Made by a program: the position numbers and the translations under genes. Positions 39,839 to 49,318 of a DNA stretch of 64,000 nucleotides are shown in pieces. The notes under the pieces are model-generated. The model worked only from the letters and a program-made list of their open reading frames with translations. It was not told the origin of the DNA and did not search any database. Positions within the stretch are counted from its first letter, which is position 1. Each line of letters opens with the position of its first letter. Location: NCBI RefSeq assembly GCF_032463525.1, contig NZ_CP135971.1, positions 2,728,001-2,792,000 on the forward strand, written 5' to 3'. The DNA is from Pseudomonas sp. DTU_2021_1001937_2_SI_NGA_ILE_001 (GTDB lineage: Bacteria > Pseudomonadota > Gammaproteobacteria > Pseudomonadales > Pseudomonadaceae).

Positions 39839-40850
39839 GTGCCTTTTGGGGGCTGTTTTGGCTGCGGAATGCCAGCTTTATGACGGCCTTCGTCCCTTCC
39901 TCCAGGCTTCCAATGGTGCCCCTAGGTATAGACTTGCCCCTATGGTCGCAGCATATTGCCAGCACCAAGGTAAGTGAATGTCGGGATAGGGATATGACGG
40001 CTGAAATGGGATTCCCCCCCCCCCCTCACTCTACTAGGTGTCAGTTGGCCAGTGAGTGGGCGACAGTCACCTAGTCTTGGGGGCGGTAGCAGCGTAACGC
40101 GCCGTTATCTTGGCGCTGCACAAAGCCACAGCTCGGACCGAACCGGCACGACCTCCATCCAAATACCTACCACAGACGAATGCTGGAGGAGCGTTTCCTT
40201 AAGCCAGTACGTTGCCCTGAGCCGTAACTACCACAAAGATGACCCAGCCCTGCTAACAGTCGCTTAAGCAAAAAGTTCCACTGCATACTTAATGGCTGTA
40301 TGACATTATATCCAGCCCCCATAGCTTGCCAGTGGGCAGAAGCACTGCAGCAATAGCGATGCGATAGGAGACGCTGACTGATGGACCGAACCAAACGATT
40401 CGAGGTGCTGGAGGCGGAGTATCAGCTGTTTGTTAGCCAGCGCGACAATACCCTCCCGAGCAAGCCCCGCATTGCCGCCTGGGGCCTAGTGCCAGGCCAC
40501 AATGAGTCAGTATGCTTGACAGTCGCCTACCCTTTCCCTGCAGCCACTGTATGGAATGCTGTCGACGCGTGCATCTGCTTGCTGACACCGCCGCCATGGA
40601 CCGCGGCGACGGAGTCTGCCGGCACCTGAATGAACACGACGCCGGTTGCCACATCTATGACTAGCGGCCAGACGCCTGCCGCGTTGATCGGCAATACGAA
40701 CTGCATCATCGCCGGGCCATTAGTTGGGACACGTTCGTCAGAATGAATGAAGCCGGATGCAACAATTGCGAGCTCTCAGAGCTAGCGAGGCTACCCGAAC
40801 AATCCCGGCCCATACAGACAACCGCTACACACAACCGTAGGAACTTCAGA
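39839..40850. other. Island left end, about 1 kb without a confident gene
   Basis: I see no recognisable integrase or other family on either strand. A 12-base C homopolymer lies at 40014-40025. One weak ORF (40381-40629, below) has a Shine-Dalgarno-like AGGAG; other reading frames are short and give no family resemblance. This is where an ssrA-integrating recombinase gene would be expected. Confidence 0.5.
40381..40629 (+). CDS. Weak hypothetical ORF
   Basis: 82 codons starting MDRTKRFEVLEAEYQLFV with AGGAG about 10 bases upstream. No family is recognised. The first 50 residues look protein-like, while the Pro/Thr-rich end looks like out-of-frame sequence; this may be the front of a decayed gene. 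Confidence 0.25.
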   Translation: MDRTKRFEVLEAEYQLFVSQRDNTLPSKPRIAAWGLVPGHNESVCLTVAYPFPAATVWNAVDACICLLTPPPWTAATESAGT

Positions 40851-41591
40851 ATGGGAATTAGCTACCGCGCGGATGATGACCTGGCCTTTCTACAATATTG
40901 CCGGGAAGACGATATCCGCAACCTGGCGGCCTATCTCATGTTCGACAAGGACGGAGGAAAGCGCAGGGCAAGCGAAATCGCTGATGATCCGCAATTCAAA
41001 AAGCTGCAGGGCCAGCCAGATCAATGGCGTCGCTGCTGGCAACTGGTTGCTGGTGAGCTACAACATTTCGCTGGAGACTCAATCGTCAACCTGTTCCGCC
41101 GTCAGGGTGTGCTTTACAAGGAAATGCTCTGCGACGTCTGCGACAAGACCGATGTGAAATACGACAGCAAAGCCAGCGCCTACGATATCGAAAACCAGCT
41201 TATCGAGAAGTTGGTGGCAAAGAGCTGGGAACAAATGTCGCAAGACCAGCAGCGTAGCACAGCCGAAGAAATGAACCTGAACAGCTCGCTCGGGGCGGTG
41301 CCGCTGGTCGCGATCCTCAATGCAATTCGTGCAGGTGGCCTGGGCTCATTGCAGTGGTCATCTTGGCTTGCCAGGGGCGCTACTGCTTCATTCAGCAATG
41401 CAGTCGGGGTAACCCTGGGTGGCGCTGCAGCTCTGGTAGGTGGGCGCGCAGTAGCGGCCATAGCCGGGCCCTTGGCAGCGATTGCCGTCACCGTTCCTCT
41501 GCTCAGCGGTACGGCGTACCGGGTCACTATCCCGGCTGTCATTCAAATCGCGTTCATGCGGCGGCAGTATGAAAAAGAGGATCACTTCTAA
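40851..41591 (+). CDS. YaaW/UPF0174 family protein
   Basis: 246 residues starting MGISYRADDDLAFLQYC, with AGGA 8 bases upstream. It resembles E. coli YaaW along its length: N-terminal DUF3944-like DDLAFLQYC, central WQLVAGELQHFAGDSIVNLFRRQGVLYKEMLCDV, and C-terminal GTAYRVTIPAVIQIAFMRRQ. Between them is a Gly/Ala-rich hydrophobic region (about 165-215) that could enter a membrane. Function of the family is unknown. It overlaps the next gene by one base (TAATG), so the two are translationally coupled. An upstream start at 40743 is in frame but lacks family similarity. Confidence 0.72.
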   Translation: MGISYRADDDLAFLQYCREDDIRNLAAYLMFDKDGGKRRASEIADDPQFKKLQGQPDQWRRCWQLVAGELQHFAGDSIVNLFRRQGVLYKEMLCDVCDKTDVKYDSKASAYDIENQLIEKLVAKSWEQMSQDQQRSTAEEMNLNSSLGAVPLVAILNAIRAGGLGSLQWSSWLARGATASFSNAVGVTLGGAAALVGGRAVAAIAGPLAAIAVTVPLLSGTAYRVTIPAVIQIAFMRRQYEKEDHF

Positions 41592-42487
41592 TGCAGGCAG
41601 CAGCAGAACTTCTGGGAAAAATCTGGGTGCTCGACGAGGCGGCTTTTTCGAAGGCCCTTATCGATGCGCTGGCAGCAGGCAAGGCAGTCATTCATGACGG
41701 CGTGGCTTATTATGCGGCGGGCAGTGGTAAGACGGGTGTTATCCAGCATCTGCCGTTCAAGGAAACGGTATTCAAGTCCGCCGAAGAAGCACTCAAGGCC
41801 GCGCAGATGACCACCGTGATGGCTACCGCTGCGTCCACCTGCGTGATTCTCGGTGCGCTGATTATCCAAACTAAATACCTGGCGGCAAAACTCGACAAGA
41901 TCCAGAACACCGTCGACGAAATCGCCAAAGAGTTGCATACCCAAAACATCGTCTATTACATGGATAAGGTCACCGACTACATCGGTAGTATCGAAGTAGC
42001 CCGCACCTTGCTAAAGGACCGCAGTCTGGCTAGCGAAATCAAGGAGATGGCCTTCCCCTTGCTGGCATCAGCCGCAGCCAAGCGCAATCATGCGATGTCC
42101 TTCATCGATAACATTCTGGCATTGGCGCAGAACAGCAACGAGTTGAGCAGCAAGCACTACGAGCTGGTGGTGAATTTTGCGCACATGATGCTGGAGATCA
42201 TGCCGCTCGGCATCCATACGGAATATTTACTGGCTGCCCGCGTTAGCAAACCGATGCTCGCCCAACTGATACTGGAAGAAGGCGCAGAACGCTATCAGGG
42301 CGCAATGCAACAATATAAGGCATTTCTCAATGCCCAACATCGTGAACTGGTACGAGGTAACATTGGTGACAAAACCGTGGTCCTGCAGCGCATCGAAGAC
42401 AAGGCCCGCCACCTGATTCAATCGCAAGAGAATCAGCTACTGCTAACGTTGCCCTACGGCCGTATGGCAGCGCTCGAGGCTGCATGA
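41591..42487 (+). CDS. Hypothetical membrane/coiled-coil partner of YaaW-like protein
   Basis: 298 residues, not recognised. One hydrophobic segment (about residues 74-94, TTVMATAASTCVILGALIIQ) is followed directly by a heptad-like coil (about 97-118, LAAKLDKIQNTVDEIAKEL), then a long helical domain to the end. The single-helix plus coil layout is seen in membrane-tethered effectors or sensors, but no function can be assigned. It shares a TAATG junction with the YaaW-like gene and lies just before an IS3-family copy. Codon usage is closer to the chromosome than that of the NACHT gene. Confidence 0.7.
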   Translation: MQAAAELLGKIWVLDEAAFSKALIDALAAGKAVIHDGVAYYAAGSGKTGVIQHLPFKETVFKSAEEALKAAQMTTVMATAASTCVILGALIIQTKYLAAKLDKIQNTVDEIAKELHTQNIVYYMDKVTDYIGSIEVARTLLKDRSLASEIKEMAFPLLASAAAKRNHAMSFIDNILALAQNSNELSSKHYELVVNFAHMMLEIMPLGIHTEYLLAARVSKPMLAQLILEEGAERYQGAMQQYKAFLNAQHRELVRGNIGDKTVVLQRIEDKARHLIQSQENQLLLTLPYGRMAALEAA

Positions 42488-42617
42488 GCTGACTAGCCAG
42501 CACAGTCGAAAAGGAGTTCTCGCTCGGTGCTCGTCAAACCGAGCCGGCGGCCGCCGGGTTCTACCCCATTAACACGGACACTTTCGAGTAAGCTCACACC
42601 GAGCGGAAGGAGTGTTC

Positions 42618-42914
42618 ATGAAGCGCAAAAAATACCGCCCAGAGTTCAAGCGGGAAGCCGTTGAGCTAGTTCGTCGTTCAGGAGCGAGCTGTCGACAGGT
42701 AGCCCTGGAGATTGGTGTTGCTCCTAACCTGCTCACACGCTGGGTACGGGAGGCACAACCAGACACTGAAAAAGCCTTTCCTGGTACGGGAAGCCCGCTA
42801 GATGAGGAGCTTGCCCGCCTCAAGCGCGAGTTAGCCCGAGTAACCAAGGAGCGTGATTTTTTAAGAGACGCGGCAGCGTACTTTGCCAAGGAGTTATCGA
42901 GCGGTGCACGGTGA
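42618..42914 (+). CDS. IS3-family transposase OrfA
   Basis: 98-residue HTH protein ([20 protein letters not shown]) of the HTH_Tnp_1/IS3 OrfA type, with a leucine-zipper-like tail [21 protein letters not shown]. orfB begins 4 bases before its stop, as in elements using programmed -1 frameshifting. The frame is intact, but the partner is not. Confidence 0.9.
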   Translation: MKRKKYRPEFKREAVELVRRSGASCRQVALEIGVAPNLLTRWVREAQPDTEKAFPGTGSPLDEELARLKRELARVTKERDFLRDAAAYFAKELSSGAR

Positions 42915-43729
42915 TCCAGCGCTGCCGTAAAGACTACCCGGTACGATTGATGTGCCGTTGTCTGAAGGTTTCCGCTAGCAGCTATTACGCCTGGCAGGAT
43001 CGTGAACCAAGCCCGCGAGCTCAGGAGAATGCGCGCTTGGTGAAGCGCATTCGGGAGATTCACGAGGACAGCCGCGGTGTAATCGGAGCGCCACGAATGC
43101 ACGAGGATTTGCTCGATGAGGGCGAAGCCGTCAGCCTGAACCGAGTTGCCCGCCCGATAGCGGCTGAACGAATTCAAGGCTGGCCATGCCGGAAGCGGCG
43201 TGGCTTTGGAAGAGTCGCCAGCAGCCGTCCAACAGGCGTGAAAAACCTGCTGGAGCGCGACTTCACCGTGCAGGAACCATAGCGCAAGTGGGTCACGGAC
43301 ATCACGGAAATCGCCACCCAGGAAGGCAAACTCTTTCTATGCGTGGTGCGCGATTTGTACAGCAAGTTGGTGATCGGTTGATCGATGCACCACCGCCAGG
43401 ATCGGCAGATGGTGATTCGAGCGGTGGAGATGGCGATCTGGCAGCGCCAGGGTGACTGGTCAGTGATCCAGCATTCGGATCGCGACATCCAAGGCGGATT
43501 CACCAACGCCGACTACCTGCGCTTTCTGAATCGCAACACGCGGATTTGTAGCATGAGTGCCTTCGGGCACTGCGGCGACACCGCTGCCTGTGAAGGCTTC
43601 TTCAGTCAGCTCAAACGGGAGCGCGTTGTCCATCAGTCGTATCGAACTCGTGATGAGCCTTGGGCGGATCTATTCGACTACATCGAGCGGTCTCACAACC
43701 CACGAATGCGTCGTAGAGTTGCCCCGTAA
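42911..43729 (+). pseudogene. IS3-family transposase OrfB, broken by two stops
   Basis: The reading frame is continuous from [20 protein letters not shown] to NPRMRRRVAP, apart from a TAG at about 43280 (before [10 protein letters not shown]) and a TGA at about 43379 (at VIG*SMHHRQ, where family members have Trp). DDE residues can be read: D in WVTDITE, D in IQHSDRD, E in AACEGFF. Two nonsense changes and a diverged second D motif mean it should not make active transposase. Confidence 0.85.
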
Positions 43730-43782
43730 GAGCAGAAGTTTTCAGCTCTTTTCAAACCGTCCGTGGAAATGGGGTAGAACCC

Positions 43783-44008
43783 GTTTACGGGAGGTGGATG
43801 CCGACTGCCGCCCCTCAGACAGGCTCAAGGGCGGAGCATCGCTGGAATTCCAGCGATGCTCGTAAGCTCGCACGAAAAGCAACTCGCGAATGAGGGCTAG
43901 GAAGATATGCGCGACACCCATCATAATGATAGCCTTAAGCCATACCCGAGCTTGATTGGGCTGGGTACGCCTCAAGATGTGATATCTGCCAACTCTAGGG
44001 ACGGGCCA
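43783..44008 (+). other. Spacer between IS3 and NACHT gene
   Basis: 226 bases. An upstream start for the NACHT frame at 43907 is preceded by AGGAAG and would add 34 residues. The sequence carries an inverted repeat-like GGAATTCCAGCG pattern near 43850 but no other feature I can defend. Confidence 0.4.
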
Positions 44009-45784
44009 ATGATTACGAGTGCGACAATTGCGGCTTTTGTGGCAAAAAACTTTGGGAAAATTGTGGAAACAGCCAAAGCAACCTACACATTTGCTGACGA
44101 GACAATTCAGATCAGGTTGAAAACAGCGTACACCGACTACTTAACAAATACAGCTGTTAAATTTTCAAAATCGAAATCTTTTTTTATCAGAAACCAACCA
44201 ACTGATTTATATGACTACTACGTGCCAATAGGGATTTTTTGCAATTCAAAATTCATATCAGAGCCCGACACGGAAAATTGTTTAGACAGCAACAAAAAGA
44301 TTGTGATCTCCGGGTCAGGGGGCAGCGGAAAAACCATCCTTATAAAGCATCTATTTTTGGACTGTATATCGAAAGGTGATTACGTTCCGATTTTGATAGA
44401 GTTACGCGACCTAAATATTAACGAATCAAGCCTAGACAACGCAATTAAGGAAACACTGGAAAATTTCGGATTTAATACCCAAGGCGAATACATAGAAAAA
44501 TCGAAGAAAGCCGGTAACTTTTGCTTCTTCTTTGATGGGTATGACGAAGTCAATCACAAAAGAAGACCGCAGCTTATTCGAGAAATAAAACGTCTGATAT
44601 TGAAATATCCTAAATGCCCAGTCATCATATCATCACGACCAGATGACATATTCAGCGGCATAGAGGAATTTTCTGTCTACCACGTACTACCGCTAGATTT
44701 AGACTCTGCGAAGAGTCTTGTCAAAAAACTCCCATTCGATGAAGAAATAAAAAACAAATTTACTCTTGATCTAGAGCAGAGCTTGTTTGTCAAACACGAG
44801 TCTTTTTTATCCAACCCCCTTCTTCTTTCGATAATGCTACTCACATACGGTGAATACTCAGAGATACCATCAAAACTAAGTATATTCTACAATCAAGCGT
44901 ATGAAGCACTGTTTCTCCGTCATGATGCTTATAAAGGTGGCTACAGCCGGGACAGACTTACTACGCTAGACATACAAGACTTCGCTAGAGTGTTTTCAGT
45001 TTTTTCACTGCAAACCTACGACCGCAGTGAATTTAGAATGAGTAGAAGCAATTGCTTAGCCTATATTGAGAAAAGCAAGCAAGCTACTCGACATAGCTTC
45101 ACTTCAGAAGAGTACCTATCCGATCTATTGAGCGCGGCATGCTTACTAATGGAAGATGGTCTTGACATAACTTATTCGCACAGGTCATTTCAGGAGTATT
45201 TCGTTGCGCTCCATATATCCGTTGCACCTCCAGAGATTCAAGAAAAACTTCTGGAACGGTTCTGGAAAAGAATGCGCTCTGACATGGTAATAGACATCCT
45301 TTACGAGCTCAATCCGGATCTTATAGAAAGGACATTAATCATCCCCAAACTGGAGAAACTTCTCAGCACAGTCGGAGTTAAGAAAAAAGCCGGAGTTACT
45401 CATACAACAAGACTATTCAAATTCAACTATAAATATCTTAATTTAGAACCAGATGACATAACAGCAACCCTGAATTCTAATGAAGCGACGGAAATGGATG
45501 TCGCACACTTAGCAGTACGCAGTTGCGGTAACTTTATCTTCTCTTCCAATGAAGAATACAAAGCCTACAGAGATAACCTGATCACAGAATACGGAGTCTA
45601 TGGAAGTACGACTCGATTGGAAACTAAAGACTTGACTCATCGCTCGCCGGTAATGATAAGCGTAGCCAATGGGATAGGGACGTTTTCGACGAGCTATTTA
45701 CAAGAAATCATAAATGTGCTTGCCGCCTTGAAGAAAAAGCACGCCAACCGTATTGAACAATTGGAGAGCCTGCTAGGAATTTGA
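44009..45784 (+). CDS. NACHT-domain (NLR-like) NTPase
   Basis: STAND NTPase related to bacterial NACHT defence proteins. It is 591 residues from ATG 44009 (MITSATIAAFVAKNFGKIV); a start at 43907 would add 34. An N-terminal helical region (1-95) precedes the NACHT core: Walker A GSGGSGKT (102-109), Walker B FCFFFDGYDE (171-180), the SSRP sensor segment, and a winged-helix motif HRSFQEYF (391-398). About 190 C-terminal residues show no LRR or WD repeats and no recognised nuclease. The gene is strikingly AT-rich against its neighbours, indicating separate transfer. It sits alone between IS3 and IS66 elements. An anti-phage role is inferred from the family. Confidence 0.85.
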   Translation: MITSATIAAFVAKNFGKIVETAKATYTFADETIQIRLKTAYTDYLTNTAVKFSKSKSFFIRNQPTDLYDYYVPIGIFCNSKFISEPDTENCLDSNKKIVISGSGGSGKTILIKHLFLDCISKGDYVPILIELRDLNINESSLDNAIKETLENFGFNTQGEYIEKSKKAGNFCFFFDGYDEVNHKRRPQLIREIKRLILKYPKCPVIISSRPDDIFSGIEEFSVYHVLPLDLDSAKSLVKKLPFDEEIKNKFTLDLEQSLFVKHESFLSNPLLLSIMLLTYGEYSEIPSKLSIFYNQAYEALFLRHDAYKGGYSRDRLTTLDIQDFARVFSVFSLQTYDRSEFRMSRSNCLAYIEKSKQATRHSFTSEEYLSDLLSAACLLMEDGLDITYSHRSFQEYFVALHISVAPPEIQEKLLERFWKRMRSDMVIDILYELNPDLIERTLIIPKLEKLLSTVGVKKKAGVTHTTRLFKFNYKYLNLEPDDITATLNSNEATEMDVAHLAVRSCGNFIFSSNEEYKAYRDNLITEYGVYGSTTRLETKDLTHRSPVMISVANGIGTFSTSYLQEIINVLAALKKKHANRIEQLESLLGI

Positions 45785-45878
45785 GGTAATTACTTAACCG
45801 CTCCACAAACCCCACATTCAAAGCGGCCAGATGATCTCCGATGCTGTGCTCCCGATTCCCTCCGGAGCCAGCCCCGCC

Positions 45879-46238
45879 ATGATGCGACCCGACGCCAAAG
45901 TCGAAAAAGTCTATCTCTATCCCAAGCCCGTGGACTTCCGAAAATCCATCGACGGCCTGGCCGCGCTGGTCGAGTTGGATATCAAGGTGGCGGTGTTTGA
46001 CCCCGTACTGTTCGTCTTCCTCAATAAGCCCCGCAATCGAGTGAAGATCTTGTATTGGGAGCGCAACGGCTTTTGCCTTTGGCTCAAGCGCCTGGAGTCC
46101 GAGCGGTTCAAAACATCGCCCGATGCCACGGACGAGGCGATTGTCCTCAGCGTTCAGGAACTGAATTGGTTGCTCGACGGTTTTGATCTTTGGCGCAACC
46201 GCCCTCATCAAGTTTTGACCCCGCGCTACGTGGCATGA
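45879..46238 (+). CDS. tnpB: IS66 family accessory protein TnpB
   Basis: 119 residues starting MMRPDAKVEKVYLYPKPVDF, with the family-defining DFRKSIDGLAALVE and LYWERNGFCLWLKRLE motifs; Orf2 of IS66 elements. Its role in transposition is unclear. It is followed 18 bases later by tnpC. Confidence 0.92.
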   Translation: MMRPDAKVEKVYLYPKPVDFRKSIDGLAALVELDIKVAVFDPVLFVFLNKPRNRVKILYWERNGFCLWLKRLESERFKTSPDATDEAIVLSVQELNWLLDGFDLWRNRPHQVLTPRYVA

Positions 46239-46256
46239 CCCGGTATAATCCGAGCC

Positions 46257-47801
46257 ATGATTTCTCTGCCCGATGACCTTCCTGATGATCCTGTCTTGCT
46301 CAAGCAACTGCTGCTTGAGGCGCTCACTCGACAGGAGGAATCGGCCCAGGCTTATCAGACCCACATCGTCGACCTGAAAGAACAGATCAAGCTGTTGCGC
46401 GACCGTCTGTTTGGGCGCAAGTCCGAGCAAACCGTTGAGCCCAATACGCCGCAACTGGCCTTGCTCAATGAGCCTGAAAGCGAGCCGATGCCTTCAGTTG
46501 GTGACGCTGATGAAGAAGTTGTTGCACCGACACCTCGCCGTGGCAAACGCAAGCCGTTGTCGGCCGATCTGCCGCGTATCGAAGTCATTCATGAACTGCC
46601 CGAACACGAACTGACCTGTGCGTGCGGTTGCCGCAGACACGCCATCGGCGAAGAGACCAGCGAGCAACTGGACATCGTGCCGATGCAGATCCGCGTCATC
46701 AAACATATCCGCAAGGTCTACGGTTGCCGGGGCTGCGAAGCAGCCCCCGTGACGGCTGACAAACCTGCGCAACAGATCGAAAAGAGCATGGCCAGCCCGA
46801 GCGTATTGGCCATGCTGCTCACCACCAAGTATGTCGACGGTTTGCCGCTGCATCGGTTTGAAAGTGTGCTGAGTCGCCACGGTATCGATATCCCTCGGCA
46901 AACGCTGGCTCGCTGGATTATCCAGTGCAGCGAACACTTCCAGCCGCTGATCAATTTGATGCGTGACCGACTGCTGGAAAGTCCGGTCATCCACTGCGAT
47001 GAAACCCGCGTCCAGGTGTTGAAAGAGCCGGATCGAGACCCGACCAGTCAATCTTGGATGTGGGTGCAAGCCAGCGGTCCACCGGATCGAAAAGTCGTGC
47101 TATTTGATTACACGTCCAGCCGTGCGCAGGAAGTGCCGTTGCGCTTGCTGGAAAGTTATCGCGGTTATGTCATGACCGACGATTACGCCGGCTATAACGC
47201 GTTGGCGTTGCAGCCAGGTGTGGAGCGTCTGGCGTGCATGGCCCATGCACGACGCAAGTTCGTGGATGCGCAAAAAGTGCAGCCCAAGGGTAAAACCGGA
47301 AGGGCCGATGTCGCGCTGACGATGCTCAACAAGCTATACGGCATCGAACGCGAGCTCAAGGACGTCAGCGATGAACAACGGTTTATCGGTCGTCAGGAAC
47401 AGAGCCTGCCGATCCTGGCCCAACTGAAAAGCTGGCTGGATAAAACCCTGCCTCAGGTGACAGCACAGAGTGCGTTGGGTAAGGCAGTGCATTATCTGGC
47501 AAATAACTGGAGTCGGCTGGGACGCTATGTCGAAGCGGGTTACTTGCCCATCGACAACAATGCGGCCGAAAGAGCGATCAAGCCGTTTGTCATCGGGCGC
47601 AAGGCCTGGCTGTTCAGCGACACCGTCAATGGCGCGAATGCCAGCGCGAAGATCTACAGCCTGGTCGAGACCGCCAAGGTCAACGGCCAGGAGCCTTATA
47701 CGTGGCTGCGCCACGTACTGGAGCGGCTGCCGCACGCTTCGTCGGTAGCCGACTACGAAGCCTTGCTGCCGTGGAACTGCTCGCCAGAAATGCCACGGTA
47801 A
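46257..47801 (+). CDS. tnpC: IS66 family transposase TnpC
   Basis: 514-residue DDE transposase. A leading coiled coil (about 15-50) is followed by a Zn-binding region ([19 protein letters not shown]), a DDE core with D in [10 protein letters not shown] (about 245), D in [11 protein letters not shown] and E in [14 protein letters not shown], and the C-terminal IS66 segment. The reading frame is intact, so this element may be active if it has functional ends. Confidence 0.94.
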   Translation: MISLPDDLPDDPVLLKQLLLEALTRQEESAQAYQTHIVDLKEQIKLLRDRLFGRKSEQTVEPNTPQLALLNEPESEPMPSVGDADEEVVAPTPRRGKRKPLSADLPRIEVIHELPEHELTCACGCRRHAIGEETSEQLDIVPMQIRVIKHIRKVYGCRGCEAAPVTADKPAQQIEKSMASPSVLAMLLTTKYVDGLPLHRFESVLSRHGIDIPRQTLARWIIQCSEHFQPLINLMRDRLLESPVIHCDETRVQVLKEPDRDPTSQSWMWVQASGPPDRKVVLFDYTSSRAQEVPLRLLESYRGYVMTDDYAGYNALALQPGVERLACMAHARRKFVDAQKVQPKGKTGRADVALTMLNKLYGIERELKDVSDEQRFIGRQEQSLPILAQLKSWLDKTLPQVTAQSALGKAVHYLANNWSRLGRYVEAGYLPIDNNAAERAIKPFVIGRKAWLFSDTVNGANASAKIYSLVETAKVNGQEPYTWLRHVLERLPHASSVADYEALLPWNCSPEMPR

Positions 47802-47912
47802 ACCGTTAACCCATCGTTTGGCAGATGGGGTTTATGGATCGCATACCGACAAGCTCGCAGGCCGTCGGCGTCCTGCGCCTTTCGACCGCCCATCCAATGC
47901 CAGTGAGGCCGT

Positions 47913-48131
47913 ATGAAAGCACGAGAAGCCACCCTCATCGCCAAGCGCTACCAAGCACGTAAACAAGCGTTCGACGATTTGCACGCGCTATTGCTGCCTT
48001 TCTTCCGCCGTACTTCTCTGGCAGACAGTATGAAAGAGATCAGCGAGTGTGTCTCCGAAGCCTGGCATACCAATACCTTGTGCGGCAGGCTGTCGGATTA
48101 CGGCGATTTCGGTGAACTGCATTGGTGCTAA
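47913..48131 (+). CDS. Small hypothetical protein after IS66
   Basis: 72 residues starting MKAREATLIAKRYQARKQAF, basic and helical with two Cys near the end. Not recognised. It lies 111 bases after tnpC in the same direction and could be an IS66 passenger or an island gene fragment. Confidence 0.35.
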   Translation: MKAREATLIAKRYQARKQAFDDLHALLLPFFRRTSLADSMKEISECVSEAWHTNTLCGRLSDYGDFGELHWC

Positions 48132-48218
48132 CCACTCCCTCAAAAGCATCATGGTGACGATCGGCTCACGGCAAGGAAAGCTTTTCCAGTGGGAACCGAT
48201 TAGCATCATGTACTGTAA

Positions 48219-49316
48219 TTAAGTGACTAGTGCCAACTCAGAGTGCCAAGAAGCTAACCGCGTTGGTTCCTGCAAAGCCGCAGCCAGCGCTCGATATACT
48301 TCGTGATGAGGCTCACTGGCGGCAAGGTCAATCTGCCATTGCTGCACGTAGACCTGAATTTCAAGCTGAGTGTGACGTCCCTGGGCTTGTTGTATGCGCT
48401 GCCTTTCGCGCCTGCGCAGCACATCCTGTCGATTGGCGTACTCCGCCTTGAACTCCTTTGTCCATCGGCTGGACAGGTTGAGTAGTGCGTCCAGTTTGGC
48501 TGCCTTGGGCTGATCAGCAGGGGTGGTGGCAGAGCACCGCACGGAGAATTCGGGCAACACGTAGTCCAGTTGCACGGCGCCATTGCCCGGACGCAAATAA
48601 GGGTGAAACCAATCGGCGAAGCTGCCCGCACTGTGCACATCTTTCTCGCCCTTGTTCGCTGTGGAATTGCATTCGCCACAGATCGGTAGCAAGTTTTCGG
48701 CACAGACACTGAGCAAGGGATAGGCGCTCTTTGCGATCCAGTGATCGACTTCCGGTGTCTGGCCTAATGGGCCACCGCAAAGTACGCATACCTCGCGGGC
48801 ATTCGGGTCGGGATTCAAACGGTGAGCATCGCGAAACGCTTTCACATAGTCCGCGTAGCACACACCGCCAGTCGCCACCGGTGTGCCATCAGGCTTATAG
48901 GGTAATCCGCTCTGTAAACCTCGCTCATAGAAGGCTGTCATTAGACTTTTAAACGCAGCCCATGCTGCAGTTGAAATTTCCGGCAATGCAGTAGGCCAGG
49001 CTGAATGTACCGAATGAAACTGATCAGCAACTGCGACAACCGAATTACTCCAGGCGAGCAGAGCATTCTTTTCGCCGGGCAACATTCCCGCGATGAGCTT
49101 TGCCTGGTTGAGACGAGTCTGCTTACGACCATATAGGAAGCGCCACAGCCAATCCGCTTCAATCTGCGTTGCAACAAGAGGTGGCGTAAGATTGATTTGG
49201 GTTACATCAGCATCGGCTGTCGTCGGATCACACAACCATCTGAGTAGATGCATCTGCAATTCGAGACAAGCACTGAGCGCGCCGCAGCAAAGTGGTTGCG
49301 AGATAGGCTTAAGCAT
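48219..49316 (-). CDS. HNH endonuclease, last gene of the restriction-linked operon
   Basis: 365 residues. I start at ATG 49316, two bases after the ATPase stop, with GAGG upstream; a TTG at 49331 is the alternative. The C-terminal half carries an HNH (beta-beta-alpha metal) nuclease module: CVLC (177-180), EVDHW (189-193) and CGEC (213-216) followed by NKGEKD. The N-terminal 150 residues are helical and unrecognised. ATPase-HNH pairs occur in Septu (PtuA-PtuB) and related anti-phage modules, so this is a likely effector, here attached to a type I restriction operon. Function inferred. Confidence 0.82.
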   Translation of the reverse strand: MLKPISQPLCCGALSACLELQMHLLRWLCDPTTADADVTQINLTPPLVATQIEADWLWRFLYGRKQTRLNQAKLIAGMLPGEKNALLAWSNSVVAVADQFHSVHSAWPTALPEISTAAWAAFKSLMTAFYERGLQSGLPYKPDGTPVATGGVCYADYVKAFRDAHRLNPDPNAREVCVLCGGPLGQTPEVDHWIAKSAYPLLSVCAENLLPICGECNSTANKGEKDVHSAGSFADWFHPYLRPGNGAVQLDYVLPEFSVRCSATTPADQPKAAKLDALLNLSSRWTKEFKAEYANRQDVLRRRERQRIQQAQGRHTQLEIQVYVQQWQIDLAASEPHHEVYRALAAALQEPTRLASWHSELALVT

Positions 49317-49318
49317 TC

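Larger units (their letters stand above)
42556..43782 (+). mobile_element. IS3-family insertion sequence, decayed
   Basis: 1227-bp element defined by 29-base terminal inverted repeats (42556-42584 and 43754-43782), 25 of 29 identical, starting GGGTTCTACCCCATT. It contains an intact orfA and an orfB interrupted by two in-frame stops. No clear 3-4 bp target duplication is seen. Confidence 0.85.
45786..47841 (+). mobile_element. IS66-type element (boundaries uncertain)
   Basis: Contains tnpB and tnpC of the IS66 family, with no recognisable tnpA. A 16-base imperfect inverted repeat (45799-45814 against 47826-47841, 14 of 16 identical, around AAACCCCA) flanks the pair and may lie near the ends. 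I found no 8-bp target duplication, so limits are tentative and the element could extend to about 48200. Confidence 0.6.

Noticed and set aside
39820..40074. Plus-strand ORF across the C12 tract
   Set aside because: Begins inside the ssrA terminator and has no family resemblance; treated as chance frame.
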